A stretch of DNA of 64,000 nt from Candida dubliniensis CD36 (taxonomy: Eukaryota; Ascomycota; Pichiomycetes; Serinales; Debaryomycetaceae): contig NC_012865.1 in assembly GCF_000026945.1 (NCBI RefSeq), positions 372,001-436,000 of the forward strand. Reading direction: 5' to 3'. The first letter of the stretch is position 1; the number at the start of each line of letters is the position of its first letter. Made by a program: the position numbers and the translations under genes. A model generated the notes under the pieces. It did not search any database. It worked only from the letters and a program-made list of their open reading frames with translations, and was not told where the DNA came from. Positions 11,082 through 21,081 of the stretch are shown here, piece after piece.

Positions 11082-11969
11082 CTATAAATATACTACATCA
11101 GTGTCTAGTTTATAATCTGTTGTAAGAAATTCTTTGGCTGCCACGACTCTGATATCCTTCACCACTGTCGGAATTTGTCCGATACGTTTAAGAATATCAT
11201 TGTAACTAAACTCTAAGATCTTGTGTAATCTGTAAAGTACTTTGGATAACATCTGTGGACTCAAAACATACTCCTCGTTGTAATATTCGTCTGCGAGTAA
11301 TGCGGTAAACAAATCTCCACAACCATTAAAACTGCAGCCAATTTGTTCAATAGAAATATAAAAAATACTTTCCTTAGAAGATCCAACACAATATAAATGG
11401 CCATTAATGGATACTGAGGATATCACAATATTATTTACCTTATATAGCCTACGAAACTCATGGATTGCATTCTTAACAGTTGGCCAATCGACAATTGTTA
11501 CTCCACTTAGCGTTTCAAACTCAAATTGATTGGGTGTGGTTAACTCCACTAAACCACTTGCAAAGATGCCGCGGTAAACTGGTATCAAGTTTTCTTTGAC
11601 ATATAGTTTACCGTTATCCCCCAACACGGGATCGACTATCCAATGAGGCTTATTGCGAGACTTGGTAATGGCTTGTTCAATTTCACTCTTTATTATTTTT
11701 AAAACTTCAGCATTGGGAGTATAGCCTGTTAAGATAATATCGTAAACATTATTGAAATCAAGGATCTGCTTCAATCCCAAAATTATATCTTGTATTGCCT
11801 CTGGCGTGGACGCGGTCCCACTCAATGATCCATATCCGGGATGATTAGAAAAATTGGTGGTGTTGATGGCATCGACATCCCATCCAGCATATTGCAAGGG
11901 GAAAACTGTAGCCCTGTTTCCCACATACCCATGAACCACATGTGACAGAATAGACAATAATGACTTCAT
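11082..11969 (-). CDS. BUD16: Pyridoxal kinase (Bud16-like)
   Basis: 295 residues of the PfkB/pyridoxal kinase family. The N-terminal SHVVHGYVGNRATVFPLQ signature is the typical pyridoxal-binding start of PdxK/PdxY proteins. WIVDPVLGDNGKLYV (residues 112-126) and the GCGDLFTALL anion-hole and catalytic-Asp motif near the C-terminal third complete the fold. It phosphorylates pyridoxal, pyridoxine and pyridoxamine to the B6 vitamers used as cofactor. S. cerevisiae has two members, Bud16 and Bud17; Bud16 is my choice by resemblance, with moderate certainty. Codon 8 is CTG and should be read as Ser. It is divergent from SEC12 across 423 bp. Confidence 0.88.
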   Translation of the reverse strand: MKSLLSILSHVVHGYVGNRATVFPLQYAGWDVDAINTTNFSNHPGYGSLSGTASTPEAIQDIILGLKQILDFNNVYDIILTGYTPNAEVLKIIKSEIEQAITKSRNKPHWIVDPVLGDNGKLYVKENLIPVYRGIFASGLVELTTPNQFEFETLSGVTIVDWPTVKNAIHEFRRLYKVNNIVISSVSINGHLYCVGSSKESIFYISIEQIGCSFNGCGDLFTALLADEYYNEEYVLSPQMLSKVLYRLHKILEFSYNDILKRIGQIPTVVKDIRVVAAKEFLTTDYKLDTDVVYL

Positions 11970-12392
11970 TATGTAAACAGAACAAATATTTTCTTCTTCT
12001 CTATATTTGGGAGGGGTGTGAATAAATCCTGTTCAAAAAAGATTGTTGCAACGGCTCACCACAGGAAAAGAACAATTTGGGACGGCGATAAAGGTGGAAA
12101 CAAAAAAAAAAAAAAGACTGTGTCGCACTACCCACCCATCAGGCTTTGATTTGATTTGGGTACTGGTGTGCGACGATGTGTGTGTACACACTTATTGACA
12201 TCTTCTGTTAACGTGTTCACTCTTGAAAAAAAAAAAGAGTCCGTATAATACTAGTATTTATGTGCCAAACAAAAATAGAAACTTAAACGTTATTTGTCAT
12301 CTTTCATCAAATAACAACAACTACAAAAGAAAGAAAAAAAAAAAAGAAAACCATTCATCAATTGACAGTATTCCATCGAACTTGTTATTCAA
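11970..12392. promoter_or_regulatory. Shared divergent promoter of pyridoxal kinase and SEC12
   Basis: 423 bp between two start codons pointing away from each other. It contains A-runs at about 12101-12116 and 12226-12234 and a purine-rich AAG/AAA stretch just before the SEC12 start, typical of nucleosome-free yeast promoters. No specific operator is assigned. Confidence 0.6.
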
Positions 12393-14909
12393 ATGGCACC
12401 CAAAGACTCTGCTAGTATTGATGTTGGATATCCCATCATGGGAATCAAGTTCCTCAACAACAAGACTATTCTTGTTGCTGGTGGTGGAGGAGAAGGAAAC
12501 AATGGGATTCCTAATAAGATCACCGCAATCAAATCCAGCTTCAAGGTTAAAGATCCCAATAGAAAATTGCAACGGTTTAGAGAAATCACCTTGCCTTCAA
12601 ACGAAGATTCGCCACAATGTATAGACACCGCCAAATTGGTTGGCGAAAACAAGTTCAATGTGATTCTAGGCTGTAACCAAAGTTCACAGTTGATCAAGTC
12701 TATGAACATTAACAATAATATCAGAAAGTACGAATACACCAATGAAGAACATTTGCGATTTATAGATGCCGCCCAATTCGAAGCAGAAATTAATGGAGAC
12801 GCAGATGACTACCCAAAGATTGTGAGATTGGCACAAAGTAATAATGTGGGTTGTTTCATGACTTCGAGTGTTCCGTCTTCAATTTATATTTTCAATCCTG
12901 AAAGTTTGGAGTTGAACTATAAGTTTATACCTGACAAGAATATTGAAATAAAAGATTTTGTGTTGAGTCCAAATGATGGGAATTCGTTGTGTTACATTAC
13001 ATCAAATTCGATTAATGTTGTTGCAACAAATAACACTAGTAATGTTGTGTTGTCGTCCATTTCAATACCAAATTTGGATAAACAGTTAAAGGGATATATG
13101 TTGTCCAAAGTTAGATATATCAATAGTGATGAATTGTTACTTGCGGCAACATTAGCTGGTAAAAAAGGTGCAGTCTTGTTGAGACTAAGTATTCCAAATA
13201 AAAAAATCATCCAAACACAAGCAATTTCGAATAAAGGAGTAATTGTGTCGATGGATGTTTCTCCCACCAAAGTAGCTGTAGCTACTAACGACTTGGCATT
13301 AACATTGATCAATTTGTCAAACTTGAAAGTGTTGAAAACTTTCAAAAACTTGCATTCTTGGGCCATCACAAGTGTGAGCTTCTCACCTTCTGGTGACAAA
13401 GTGGCTAGTGCCCTGGCAAGTGGGACTTTAGTTGTTTCTAAGATTTCCTCGACTGGTACGTCAGGTGGTTCTGGGTGGTTTTTGCTGGTCTTCCTTGCTT
13501 TAATTTTTGGCATTGTTGCTATTATTGCAGCTGTGTTCCCTGAATTAGTTACCCAGTTGACTGGTGAATCATCATTGATGGATTATGCATCTTTTGATTT
13601 TGCTGGTCCAGTTTCTATATTGGCTGAAAAGTATTCATCTATTGTTTCCCAATTCTTGGAAACTAAATCCACTGAATATTCAAGTGTTGAATCGCAAACA
13701 TTGGACAGTACACCAAGTGTTGAAATTCCAACCACTGAGTCTACATTTTTGCAGTCTGTCAATCATCAGGATCCAGTCATTGATTCCTCGGAGGCTGAAT
13801 TTGCAGTTGTGGAAACTACCGTTATTGAGGTCGTTGTTGAGGAGACTTTGCCTGTGGAGAGTTCTTCTGTTGAAACATCCATTATTACATCTGAGGTTAC
13901 AGAAGCTCATATTGAACAGTCATCATCTGTCGAAGAATTGCATGTTTCATCAACTGTTATCGAATCAGATGTTGTGTCTTCGATAGAAACGTCTTCTTCT
14001 TCTGTTGAATCTTCAGAGAAAATACCTGTTATTGAATCTTCAGTAGAACCATCTTCTGCTGTTGAATCTTTTGCAGTAGAACCTCCTGTTGTTGAAGAAT
14101 CATTTTCTGTGCAATCACAATACCTGAAATCAACTACTGAGTCTCAAATTGTTCAATCATCTGTTATTGAATCTGTTGAGGAAGAGTCCCCAGTTACAGG
14201 ATCCACAATTAAAGAATCGCAATCTGTCGTACCACCTGTTGTTGAATCTTCCCTAAGTGAAACATCATCTGTTGAATCCTATCCTTCGGAGTCCACAAGT
14301 GTGGAGTCCTCACCTACCGAATCTTCCTTTTTAGAATCTTCATCTGTGAAAGTTCCATCTGTTGAATCTTTGTTTGAATCATCATCATTTATTGAATCCA
14401 TATCTGTTGAATCTCCATCTTCTCAATCTTCCACTGTTGAATCTCCATCCTCTGAGTCTTTGTCTATTAAAGTTTCATCTGTTGGGTCTCCGTCCCCTGA
14501 TGTTCCTACTATTGAATCAGCTATACTCGAGTCTCTGTCTGCTGAAACCCCATCTGCTGAAACCCCATCTGCTGAAACTTCATCTACTGAAACTCCATCT
14601 ACTGAATCATCTTCTGTTGAAACATTGTCCGTTGAAAGTTTGCCTACTGAATCATTATCCGTTGAAACTCCAACTGTTGACTCACCTAGTCTGCAATCTT
14701 TGTCTGTTGAGACTCCATCTATAGAAGTCTCATCTGTAGAATCTCCATCTGTTGAATCCCATGTTACTGAATCTTTGTCTAGTCAAAGTTCGACTATTGA
14801 ATCAGACACTGTTCCTCCACCAATTACGTCCTCGACTAGCAAGAAATCAAGAGTAAAGAGAACAATTACCAAAAAAGTTACTAGAACTATTAAAAAAGAT
14901 GAATTGTAA
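12393..14909 (+). CDS. SEC12: Sec12, ER membrane guanine-nucleotide exchange factor for Sar1
   Basis: 838 residues, type II membrane protein. The cytosolic part (about 1-355) is a WD40-type beta-propeller and begins with the Sec12 hallmark loop GGGG (30-33) ... GIPN (38-41), which binds K+ and inserts into Sar1. A single membrane helix lies at about 362-385. The luminal part is about 450 residues of degenerate Ser/Glu/Val/Pro repeats (SVES, PSVE, TESS), far longer than the luminal tail of S. cerevisiae Sec12 (471 residues in total). The last residues are KKDEL, an ER retrieval signal. Sec12 starts COPII vesicle formation by loading Sar1 with GTP. The size of the cytosolic domain and helix position match the family well. 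Confidence 0.95.
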   Translation: MAPKDSASIDVGYPIMGIKFLNNKTILVAGGGGEGNNGIPNKITAIKSSFKVKDPNRKLQRFREITLPSNEDSPQCIDTAKLVGENKFNVILGCNQSSQLIKSMNINNNIRKYEYTNEEHLRFIDAAQFEAEINGDADDYPKIVRLAQSNNVGCFMTSSVPSSIYIFNPESLELNYKFIPDKNIEIKDFVLSPNDGNSLCYITSNSINVVATNNTSNVVLSSISIPNLDKQLKGYMLSKVRYINSDELLLAATLAGKKGAVLLRLSIPNKKIIQTQAISNKGVIVSMDVSPTKVAVATNDLALTLINLSNLKVLKTFKNLHSWAITSVSFSPSGDKVASALASGTLVVSKISSTGTSGGSGWFLLVFLALIFGIVAIIAAVFPELVTQLTGESSLMDYASFDFAGPVSILAEKYSSIVSQFLETKSTEYSSVESQTLDSTPSVEIPTTESTFLQSVNHQDPVIDSSEAEFAVVETTVIEVVVEETLPVESSSVETSIITSEVTEAHIEQSSSVEELHVSSTVIESDVVSSIETSSSSVESSEKIPVIESSVEPSSAVESFAVEPPVVEESFSVQSQYLKSTTESQIVQSSVIESVEEESPVTGSTIKESQSVVPPVVESSLSETSSVESYPSESTSVESSPTESSFLESSSVKVPSVESLFESSSFIESISVESPSSQSSTVESPSSESLSIKVSSVGSPSPDVPTIESAILESLSAETPSAETPSAETSSTETPSTESSSVETLSVESLPTESLSVETPTVDSPSLQSLSVETPSIEVSSVESPSVESHVTESLSSQSSTIESDTVPPPITSSTSKKSRVKRTITKKVTRTIKKDEL
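13680..14830 (+). repeat. Low-complexity Ser/Glu/Val repeat region coding the SEC12 luminal domain
   Basis: Within the SEC12 reading frame the DNA is made of imperfect 12-18 nt units of the form (T/A)C(T/A) TCT GTT GAA TC(T/A) with variants. The best-kept run is at 14533-14600, where near-identical TCTGCTGAAACCCCA units follow each other. Repeats of this kind usually vary in copy number between alleles and strains. Confidence 0.85.
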
Positions 14910-15218
14910 AAAGTTGTATAGTTAGAATGCATAATTCATAAAGCTTTAGAGTAATTTGGCATGAAGAGTGTAGATACCATAGTCTGTTGGTATTTCTTGT
15001 GTTCTCAAGAAAATCCTAAACTAATACGACAAGATGAAGGCTTATGGGAAAGATATTTCTCATATGGTTGACGCTACCATCTGTCAAGTCATTGATGCCT
15101 CGCTCACTGAGTCAAGCAATTGAACGCGCCTTGGAAAAAAAAAAATAATACAGAGATTAGAAAGAGTTTATACTTTTGATTATTTATCCCCATTAAATAC
15201 ACTATTTTAATATTCTAT
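14910..15218. other. Intergenic, RAD18 promoter
   Basis: 309 bp between SEC12 stop and RAD18 start on the same strand. A GAACGCGCC stretch at about 15122-15130 resembles an MCB/SCB cell-cycle core, but one weak match proves little. A poly-A block at 15136-15147 precedes the start. Confidence 0.5.
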
Positions 15219-16325
15219 ATGAACCTCAAAGATATTACCGATCCGTCAGATTTCAAAACTACAAAATTGCCTGCATTAGCTGAGCTAGATATTTTAAAGA
15301 GATGTTATATATGCAAAGATCTATTGAATGCTCCGGTGAGAACACAATGTGATCACACGTATTGTTCACAATGCATACGAGAATACCTCCTTCGAGATAA
15401 CAGATGTCCGCTTTGTAAAACAGAAGTTTTTGAGAGTGGACTAAAGCGTGATCCATTGTTAGAAGAAATTGTCATTAGTTATGCCTCGCTTAGACCTTAT
15501 CTATTACGATTATTGGAGATTGAGAAGGTGGAGAAGCAGGTAAAAGACTGTGGAGAATCAGCCAATAACTCAACGGTGAATGGTAAGAAAACTATAAACA
15601 ACGATGTTGACGAAACTGTGCGCGTTAGGTATCAACTGATTGCAGATGAACAAGGGCAAGCTCAAGATGAGACACAAGTCAATGGACAGACTACCGAAGT
15701 CATTCTGCTACTTTCTGATGATGAAGATAACAGTTCTGATAACCTAGTAAAATGTCCTGTTTGTTTTGAAAGAATGGAGTTGGATGTACTACAGGGAAAG
15801 CATATTGACGACTGTCTAAGTGGAAAGAGCACGAAGAGAACACCTACAGACATCTTATCCCCAAAAGCCAAACGACCGAAACAAATTACTTCCTTTTTTA
15901 AGCCAACAATAGACACTAAAACACCTTCCCCACCTGCTAGTAAGGTATCAACTCCAACAACAACAACGTTGAAAACAAACAATACATCACCATCCCTAGT
16001 GGTGCAAAGTACAGCTCACAAGGGCAAACCATTACCTAAACTCGATTTTAGCAGTTTGAGTACTCAAAAAATTAAAGCCAAATTGAGTGATTTGAAATTG
16101 CCCACAATAGGTAGTAGGAGTGAACTAGAAGCCAGGTATTTACATTACTACGTGATTTATAATGCCAACCTTGATTCCAATCATCCTGTAAAGGAATCTG
16201 CTTTGCGTCAACAGTTGAAGCAATGGGAAATGGTCCAGCACCAACCGTCATTTGGTGATGCAGAATGGAAAGGGGCTGAAACTGGTAACTGGAAAGAACT
16301 CATTGCAAGGGCACGTAGTAACTGA
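15219..16325 (+). CDS. RAD18: Rad18 E3 ubiquitin ligase (post-replication repair)
   Basis: 368 residues with the full Rad18 architecture. A RING finger has C29, C32, C44, H46, C49, C52, C63 and C66. A UBZ4 zinc finger lies at about 178-200 (KCPVCFERM ... HIDDC). A PIP-like QITSFF segment lies near 222-227, and a SAP domain at about 275-315. Rad18 with Rad6 mono-ubiquitinates PCNA at stalled forks and opens the damage-tolerance pathways. It is shorter than S. cerevisiae Rad18 (487 residues) but no domain is missing. The start at 15219 leaves only a short N-terminus before the RING, as usual for the family. Confidence 0.95.
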   Translation: MNLKDITDPSDFKTTKLPALAELDILKRCYICKDLLNAPVRTQCDHTYCSQCIREYLLRDNRCPLCKTEVFESGLKRDPLLEEIVISYASLRPYLLRLLEIEKVEKQVKDCGESANNSTVNGKKTINNDVDETVRVRYQLIADEQGQAQDETQVNGQTTEVILLLSDDEDNSSDNLVKCPVCFERMELDVLQGKHIDDCLSGKSTKRTPTDILSPKAKRPKQITSFFKPTIDTKTPSPPASKVSTPTTTTLKTNNTSPSLVVQSTAHKGKPLPKLDFSSLSTQKIKAKLSDLKLPTIGSRSELEARYLHYYVIYNANLDSNHPVKESALRQQLKQWEMVQHQPSFGDAEWKGAETGNWKELIARARSN

Positions 16326-16609
16326 TAGTCATTATTTTTAACTTACTGTGAAGGGAATATTTATACACCATTATAGACATAGCAATTGTGTTAGTTATTT
16401 TTTTGTACTTTTACAATATAATTCTGAGTGTGTAATCCTATCTACTTTGTAAATAAATACAATTAAAAAATAATATAAATAATGGCCAAGCTTGGTCTAT
16501 GGTCTATAAAACAAAAATCTATACAAACCTCAAAGTCGCTCTAAACTCCTGGTTGACTATATGCATGAATTAAATAGTTGTTTCCTTCATTGTAGAACTT
16601 CGTTATATC

Positions 16610-18013
16610 TTACTCCCTTATATCTGCTAGATCAATATTCGAATCTGTGGGATCCGGTCCCCCGCTTAACTTGCTGATGCCTACATTGCTTGATCTGCCA
16701 CTAAATGAAGATCTCGGTGTTGGTCGACGAGATCCATTATTTGAATGTGATTTGTTGGCTTCCAAATCCAGCATTTTTGATCTGTTGGAAATTGCTTTCC
16801 TTAACCTTGTTCCAATATACTCGGCCTCTTCTTCTGATTTTTCGTCCATTGGTTCAGCCGGTGTTGATATCTCACCTGCTATTGTTCTTTCTCGCTTTAA
16901 AGGTGCACCCATACCATACACTGGAAACACATTTTTAGGAGATCTCCGTGTTGTTCGCAAAGACGAAATACTGTCTCTGGTCTTTCTGTGTGTCAATTTA
17001 TACAGCTGAATACTCGTTTCGTCATAAACTGGAGTAGGGTAAAAATCTTCGGGTGGTTGGATTAGCTCTGACTCTTCACTATCATTGAGCTTGCTGGCGT
17101 CTGCCATTTCATCCTCCATCCTTGAATTCTTTTTGCGCACAACTCTTGAGTCTTGATTCAATTCTGGTTGTTCGTCTCTCAATTCGTATTGTGGCAAATT
17201 CAAGGCAGCTCTATCTCTTTCGACAACATAAATATGCAAATACCAAGTTATAACAACTCCAAAGAATGAACCTCCAATAATGTTTCCTATCGCTCCAGGC
17301 AAAAACACTTTCCATGCAACTTCTCCTACCGATACTGGTGCACCGTTTATCAATCCCATTGTCACCAAAAACATGTCAGCCACCAGGTGGGTAAACCCCA
17401 TGGCCACAAATGTGAAAACTGGTAACAACATCATCAAAAACTTGACGTGTAAGGGTTTTGCCATTAACTGTAGAAATATTGCCAAGCACACATAAAAGTT
17501 TCCTGCTATAGCCTTTAAGAGAGTCTCAACGAACGTAGCCTCTGCTTTTTGGACTGTCACTTCAACTGATCCGACTACCATCAACGGAGTTCGTGCAACA
17601 TCCGAATAGTAGCAAATTATATAACAGACAAAGATGTTTCCAACAAGATTAAACCACCAACTAACAAACCAACTAATAAATAAGTCTAGAAAGGAAATTG
17701 CTCCTCGACATAAAGCAGTGCTGAAAAATAATATATTAGAGTTGAACAAATCAACCCCTAGAATAACCACGTAGAATAACCCAAGAGGGTAGCACAACCC
17801 CTGGAGCAAATTTATGATACCTGGGTCAGTTTCATTTATTCCTGAGAAACCTGCTCGTACCAAATCATAGAGCATTCCTCCAGTTGTAAATAGCATTCCT
17901 CCCATTAATGAGTTGATGATCAACACGTCTATCCGTAAACGAGCCTTCTTCATAGCCGTAGCTACAACAGCCAATGCAGCCTCATAAGTAGTTAAGTATA
18001 GGTTATCATCCAT
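16610..18013 (-). CDS. Formate/nitrite transporter (FNT) family membrane protein, YHL008C-like
   Basis: 467 residues. The first about 275 residues hold six membrane segments of the FNT fold, including the segment LVAGNIFVCYI-like half-helix region and PGAIGNIIGGSFFG near 232-245. FNT channels carry small monovalent acids such as formate, nitrite, lactate or hydrosulfide. The cytosolic tail (about 280-467) is hydrophilic and Ser/Arg-rich and looks disordered, as in S. cerevisiae YHL008C. The substrate cannot be told from sequence; nitrite assimilation is not a usual trait of these yeasts, so formate or another acid is more likely. It converges with RAD18 (284 bp gap). Confidence 0.88.
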   Translation of the reverse strand: MDDNLYLTTYEAALAVVATAMKKARLRIDVLIINSLMGGMLFTTGGMLYDLVRAGFSGINETDPGIINLLQGLCYPLGLFYVVILGVDLFNSNILFFSTALCRGAISFLDLFISWFVSWWFNLVGNIFVCYIICYYSDVARTPLMVVGSVEVTVQKAEATFVETLLKAIAGNFYVCLAIFLQLMAKPLHVKFLMMLLPVFTFVAMGFTHLVADMFLVTMGLINGAPVSVGEVAWKVFLPGAIGNIIGGSFFGVVITWYLHIYVVERDRAALNLPQYELRDEQPELNQDSRVVRKKNSRMEDEMADASKLNDSEESELIQPPEDFYPTPVYDETSIQLYKLTHRKTRDSISSLRTTRRSPKNVFPVYGMGAPLKRERTIAGEISTPAEPMDEKSEEEAEYIGTRLRKAISNRSKMLDLEANKSHSNNGSRRPTPRSSFSGRSSNVGISKLSGGPDPTDSNIDLADIRE

Positions 18014-18898
18014 CTATTTGTTAATTTTGAACAGTTATTTTGCAAAAGTATTGATGAAAGTATAATAAACATAATCGTGACGTACGTTGTGCCTCTTTTA
18101 TTTTTTTTTTTTTTTTTTCTGTGCATCTCTTACAATAGAGGTCATTGTAGACTCTCCCACAATATCGAATTGGTCTCTGGCAATTAGAACTTCTGGCATC
18201 TGTTAAACCCGGAGGATTCTCGCTCCAGATGCAGAAAATTTTTCCCGAGTATGGTACGATAAGTTAAAACCTTAAAATCAGCCTCATGGAGAAATAACGC
18301 GGATAAACTACGCGATTGTTCCGGAGATTCATTCAACTATGGCAACGGTGCTTTGTCTTTCAAGGTTTAACTGTTCATTGTTTGGGATTGCTTATACTAA
18401 ATCCTGCCCGATAATGTATAGGAATGCATTGTAAATTGTTTCATGTAGTCAATAATATGATTTATGTGTAATAAGCCAATACAGTTTAAATAGAAAAAAG
18501 AAGTGAATTATCAGATAATATATATATTTCATTATAAATCTTGTTAAAGACTTGCAGGGCTTTTAGTCATAAATCACTGTTTAAATGAAGGAAATCTGTC
18601 AAATAAAAATGGGGAAAAGAAGTTTATCGAAGAGAGAAGAATGTTCAAGATTGAGTTAATTGTTTCTCCAAAAAACATTTCCTTGTATGCAATACTGCTA
18701 AGACGTTTTGAATAATGTTATCACCTATTCGGGAGGTAATTAGTGTTCTTTCTTAAAATGATACTATGTCTTTGGTGTATCTTTCTACCGACCTCGAAAC
18801 AGACATCTTGCACTTTTTTTGTAGTTTTTCTCTTTTTCGGCAACTTATCTCTTCTAAACTTTGAGGCTAAGCCCAAAACTGGTTGAGCAGTTCAAAAT
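18014..18898. other. Intergenic, FNT-transporter promoter
   Basis: 885 bp upstream of the FNT gene and downstream of the Zn2Cys6 gene. A 21-nt-class T run lies near 18100-18119. The 18205-18225 stretch contains CCCGGAGGATTCTCGCTCC, with CGGAG and CTCC half-sites in opposite directions, and a second CCGGAG lies near 18320. Such CGG-type half-sites could bind a zinc-cluster regulator, possibly the neighbouring one. No gene seen. Confidence 0.5.
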
Positions 18899-20527
18899 CT
18901 AACTAGCAAGTAACGGTTGTTTTTTGTACTTACTCTTCTGTACAACTCTATCAAATTCTGTTTTGGGATTAAATTTATCAAAATTCGTAAAATCGTCCCA
19001 GTGAAAATGCTCAACCACAACCAAAAAATACAAATATTCATCCATCTCATTTCTGTGTTTGTCAAAATTTTCAGCAGCATAATCCCTATACCAAGTCATA
19101 TAATCTTTCCATACATTACATTCATCATAAAATTGAAATCGAGATATTGAACACAAGGCGGAGTATACGTATAAAATTCGTAAAGCGAGTCTATGCTTGC
19201 TGTATAGGAAATCTCGAAAACGATCATCAAATAACATCAAGAAACGGAATAGTGGTATGGGGAATTTGAAGAATTTACATCCATTTATGCACATCATTAA
19301 CCTTGCAATTACATCCCTGATTATTGACAATTCTTCTGAAACCTCTAGTCCCACTTCTCCATCACTAAACTCATCAACATCATTTCTCAAATCTTGAATT
19401 ATGGGATATTGGCATTGCTCAAATGTCGGTGTTTGCATTTTTTCAATCCCACGAAAAAATAGAAGAGCACTCATATCAGACTTCAAAATAGTAGGTGCAC
19501 AACTCATTATAGTATATCGAACGCCTTTACTTATCTGAATTAGATCTGTTTGTTCCCGTGTAAAATCAATCAATGGTAACAATCTATGTGGGTGCACGCC
19601 CAAATACGAGAATACTAGTATGCTTGACACTAGTAATTCTTTAGCAGTTTTTGGATTGTCAAAACTGGTACTATCAGAATTATCTTCGGTTGAGCCTATG
19701 ATATGTTTCGTCTTGCTTATTGTTTCCATAAAATACTTTGTAGTATTTTCAAATATATTGTCCAGTTCTCCCACGTTGGTATTGTAAATGTTGACCAATG
19801 ACTCATCATCCCCATCTGCATCGATACTTTGTAGCACATCTAAATCTAACGTTGTCAGCAATCCCATTGCCGACAAGGCAAACATGCTTTTTCTCACCAA
19901 CTCACTCTCTAAAAAGAGATAGGGAACTTTGTATTTCCAAGTGTTGTGTATACTCTTGTTAACCCCAAATGAAAAAAAGTTGATACACTCTTGATCAAAA
20001 AACTGTAGTAGACGCAATTCAAATTTAGTTATACCTAGCATACTAGTTGAATTGGTCAAAACCAAGTCACGCGACAATTTATCGTAATTATAGGGATGTA
20101 TATCTGGTGCTTCGTTATTTGAAACATATAAATTGTTCAGTTTATTAGATGTTGATGTTAATGAAATTGGAGAAATTGCAGTTGTGGTTGAATACGTTGT
20201 TGGTACTTTTTCGTCCGCATTCTTTTGTGGTGATCTACTTGTCTTTCTTCTGTAGCCTTTCAAACGTTCCAAGATGGGATAAACACATGTTCTTTTGGTG
20301 TATCGACAGTATTCACAAATAGGCTTTTGTTCGTTACACTTAGAAAGTGTTAGTAAACAAATCCATTATATTGGACTCAGTTTATGATTGGGCCATACCT
20401 TTATTTTAAGCTTTTTACAGCTCATACAGCCTCCTCTTGATCTTCTTTTCTTTTCTTTGGTGACTGGTATTGACATTCCTTGGCACATATAAACCACTCC
20501 ACTATCTGAATGATTTGTAAGAGACAT
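18899..20527 (-). CDS. Zn(II)2Cys6 transcription factor, two exons
   Basis: The gene is complement(join(18899..20338, 20399..20527)), 522 residues. A 60-nt intron (20398-20339) has donor GTATGG, branch point TACTAAC (reverse strand of 20349-20355) and acceptor TAAG. Splicing joins C34-x2-C37-x6 in exon 1 to C44-x6-C51-x2-C54-x6-C61 in exon 2, a perfect binuclear zinc cluster; without the intron neither half makes sense. A basic stretch (KEKKRRSRGG) precedes the first Cys. In-frame ATGs are at 20527, 20488 and 20476; an upstream stop precedes 20527, so I use the first. The remainder is a helical regulatory region with no catalytic motif. I believe it corresponds to a ZCF-series factor of C. 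albicans (perhaps ZCF18) but am not sure. Target genes unknown. Confidence 0.9.
20339..20398 (-). other. 60-nt intron splitting the zinc cluster
   Basis: Donor GTATGG begins at 20398; TACTAAC branch point lies on the reverse strand of 20349-20355; acceptor AG is 20340-20339. Its removal exactly restores C-x6-C spacing. Confidence 0.9.
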
Positions 20528-21009
20528 ATCAATTTTCTTTCTGTTGGAATTTGTTTGTGTGCACTACCAGAGAATTGCACATTGATCCTGTGACACAAGA
20601 TCTCCGGTGCTTTCTCAGGCACTATTTTAATTTCGAATTTCCTATAAAGGATCATTAATATGTTTAAGGTGTATATTCATTTTGAGTTAACTACTATCAT
20701 GAAGTAAAAAGTGTAAATTTGTAAAGTATTAATATTTACTGGGTTTGTTATTTATCTAAAGCTCTCCCCAAAAACAAATTTGGAAGTAAATTCCGACAAA
20801 TATAGAATAAAAAAGATGAAGCTCCAAAGTTAATAAAAATACCTGCAAGCTACACCTACATCAATTATTGATAGCTACTAAACAAGTTACAATGGCTTGC
20901 TAACAATATGATGCAACTTTACAGAGTTTTACATCAAATAACAGAGCATAGTTTCAACACAAAGAAAAATGACTAACAACATCTTGGAAAATTACCAATC
21001 AACAAACTG
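20528..21009. other. Intergenic upstream of the Zn2Cys6 gene
   Basis: About 480 bp between the start codon of the zinc-cluster gene and the tRNA. It is A/T-rich with no recognisable gene. An overlapping 77-codon open frame at 20422-20655 (minus) is another frame of exon 1 and is not supported. Confidence 0.5.
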
Positions 21010-21081
21010 GGCGTGTGGCGTAGTTGGTAGCGCGTTTGCCTTGCAAGCAAAAGGTCATGAGTTCGACTCTCATCTCGTCCA
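21010..21081 (+). tRNA. tA(UGC): tRNA-Ala (anticodon UGC), intronless
   Basis: The cloverleaf folds fully: acceptor GGGCGTG with CTCGTCC, D stem GCGT/GCGC with AGTTGGTA loop, anticodon stem TTTGC/GCAAA with loop CTTGCAA (anticodon TGC), variable AGGTC, T stem ATGAG/CTCAT with loop TTCGACT, then discriminator A. The G3:U70 wobble pair, the main alanine identity element, is present. The T6:T67 mismatch in the acceptor stem also occurs in the classical yeast tRNA-Ala. A T run at 21120-21130 lies downstream as a possible pol III stop. Ends are accurate to about one base. Confidence 0.96.

Noticed and set aside
12223..12624. 133-codon frame overlapping the SEC12 start
   Set aside because: Low-complexity Lys-rich start, overlaps SEC12 in a different frame, does not resemble any family.
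13585..13986. 133-codon Leu-rich frame inside SEC12, and similar at 14362-14724
   Set aside because: They are frame-shifted readings of the SEC12 Ser repeat; TCT/GTT/GAA repeats read as Leu/His-rich text in other frames.
20422..20655. 77-codon minus-strand frame starting with ATG
   Set aside because: It overlaps exon 1 of the zinc-cluster gene in another frame; the exon-1 frame yields the correct Cys pattern and splice sites.
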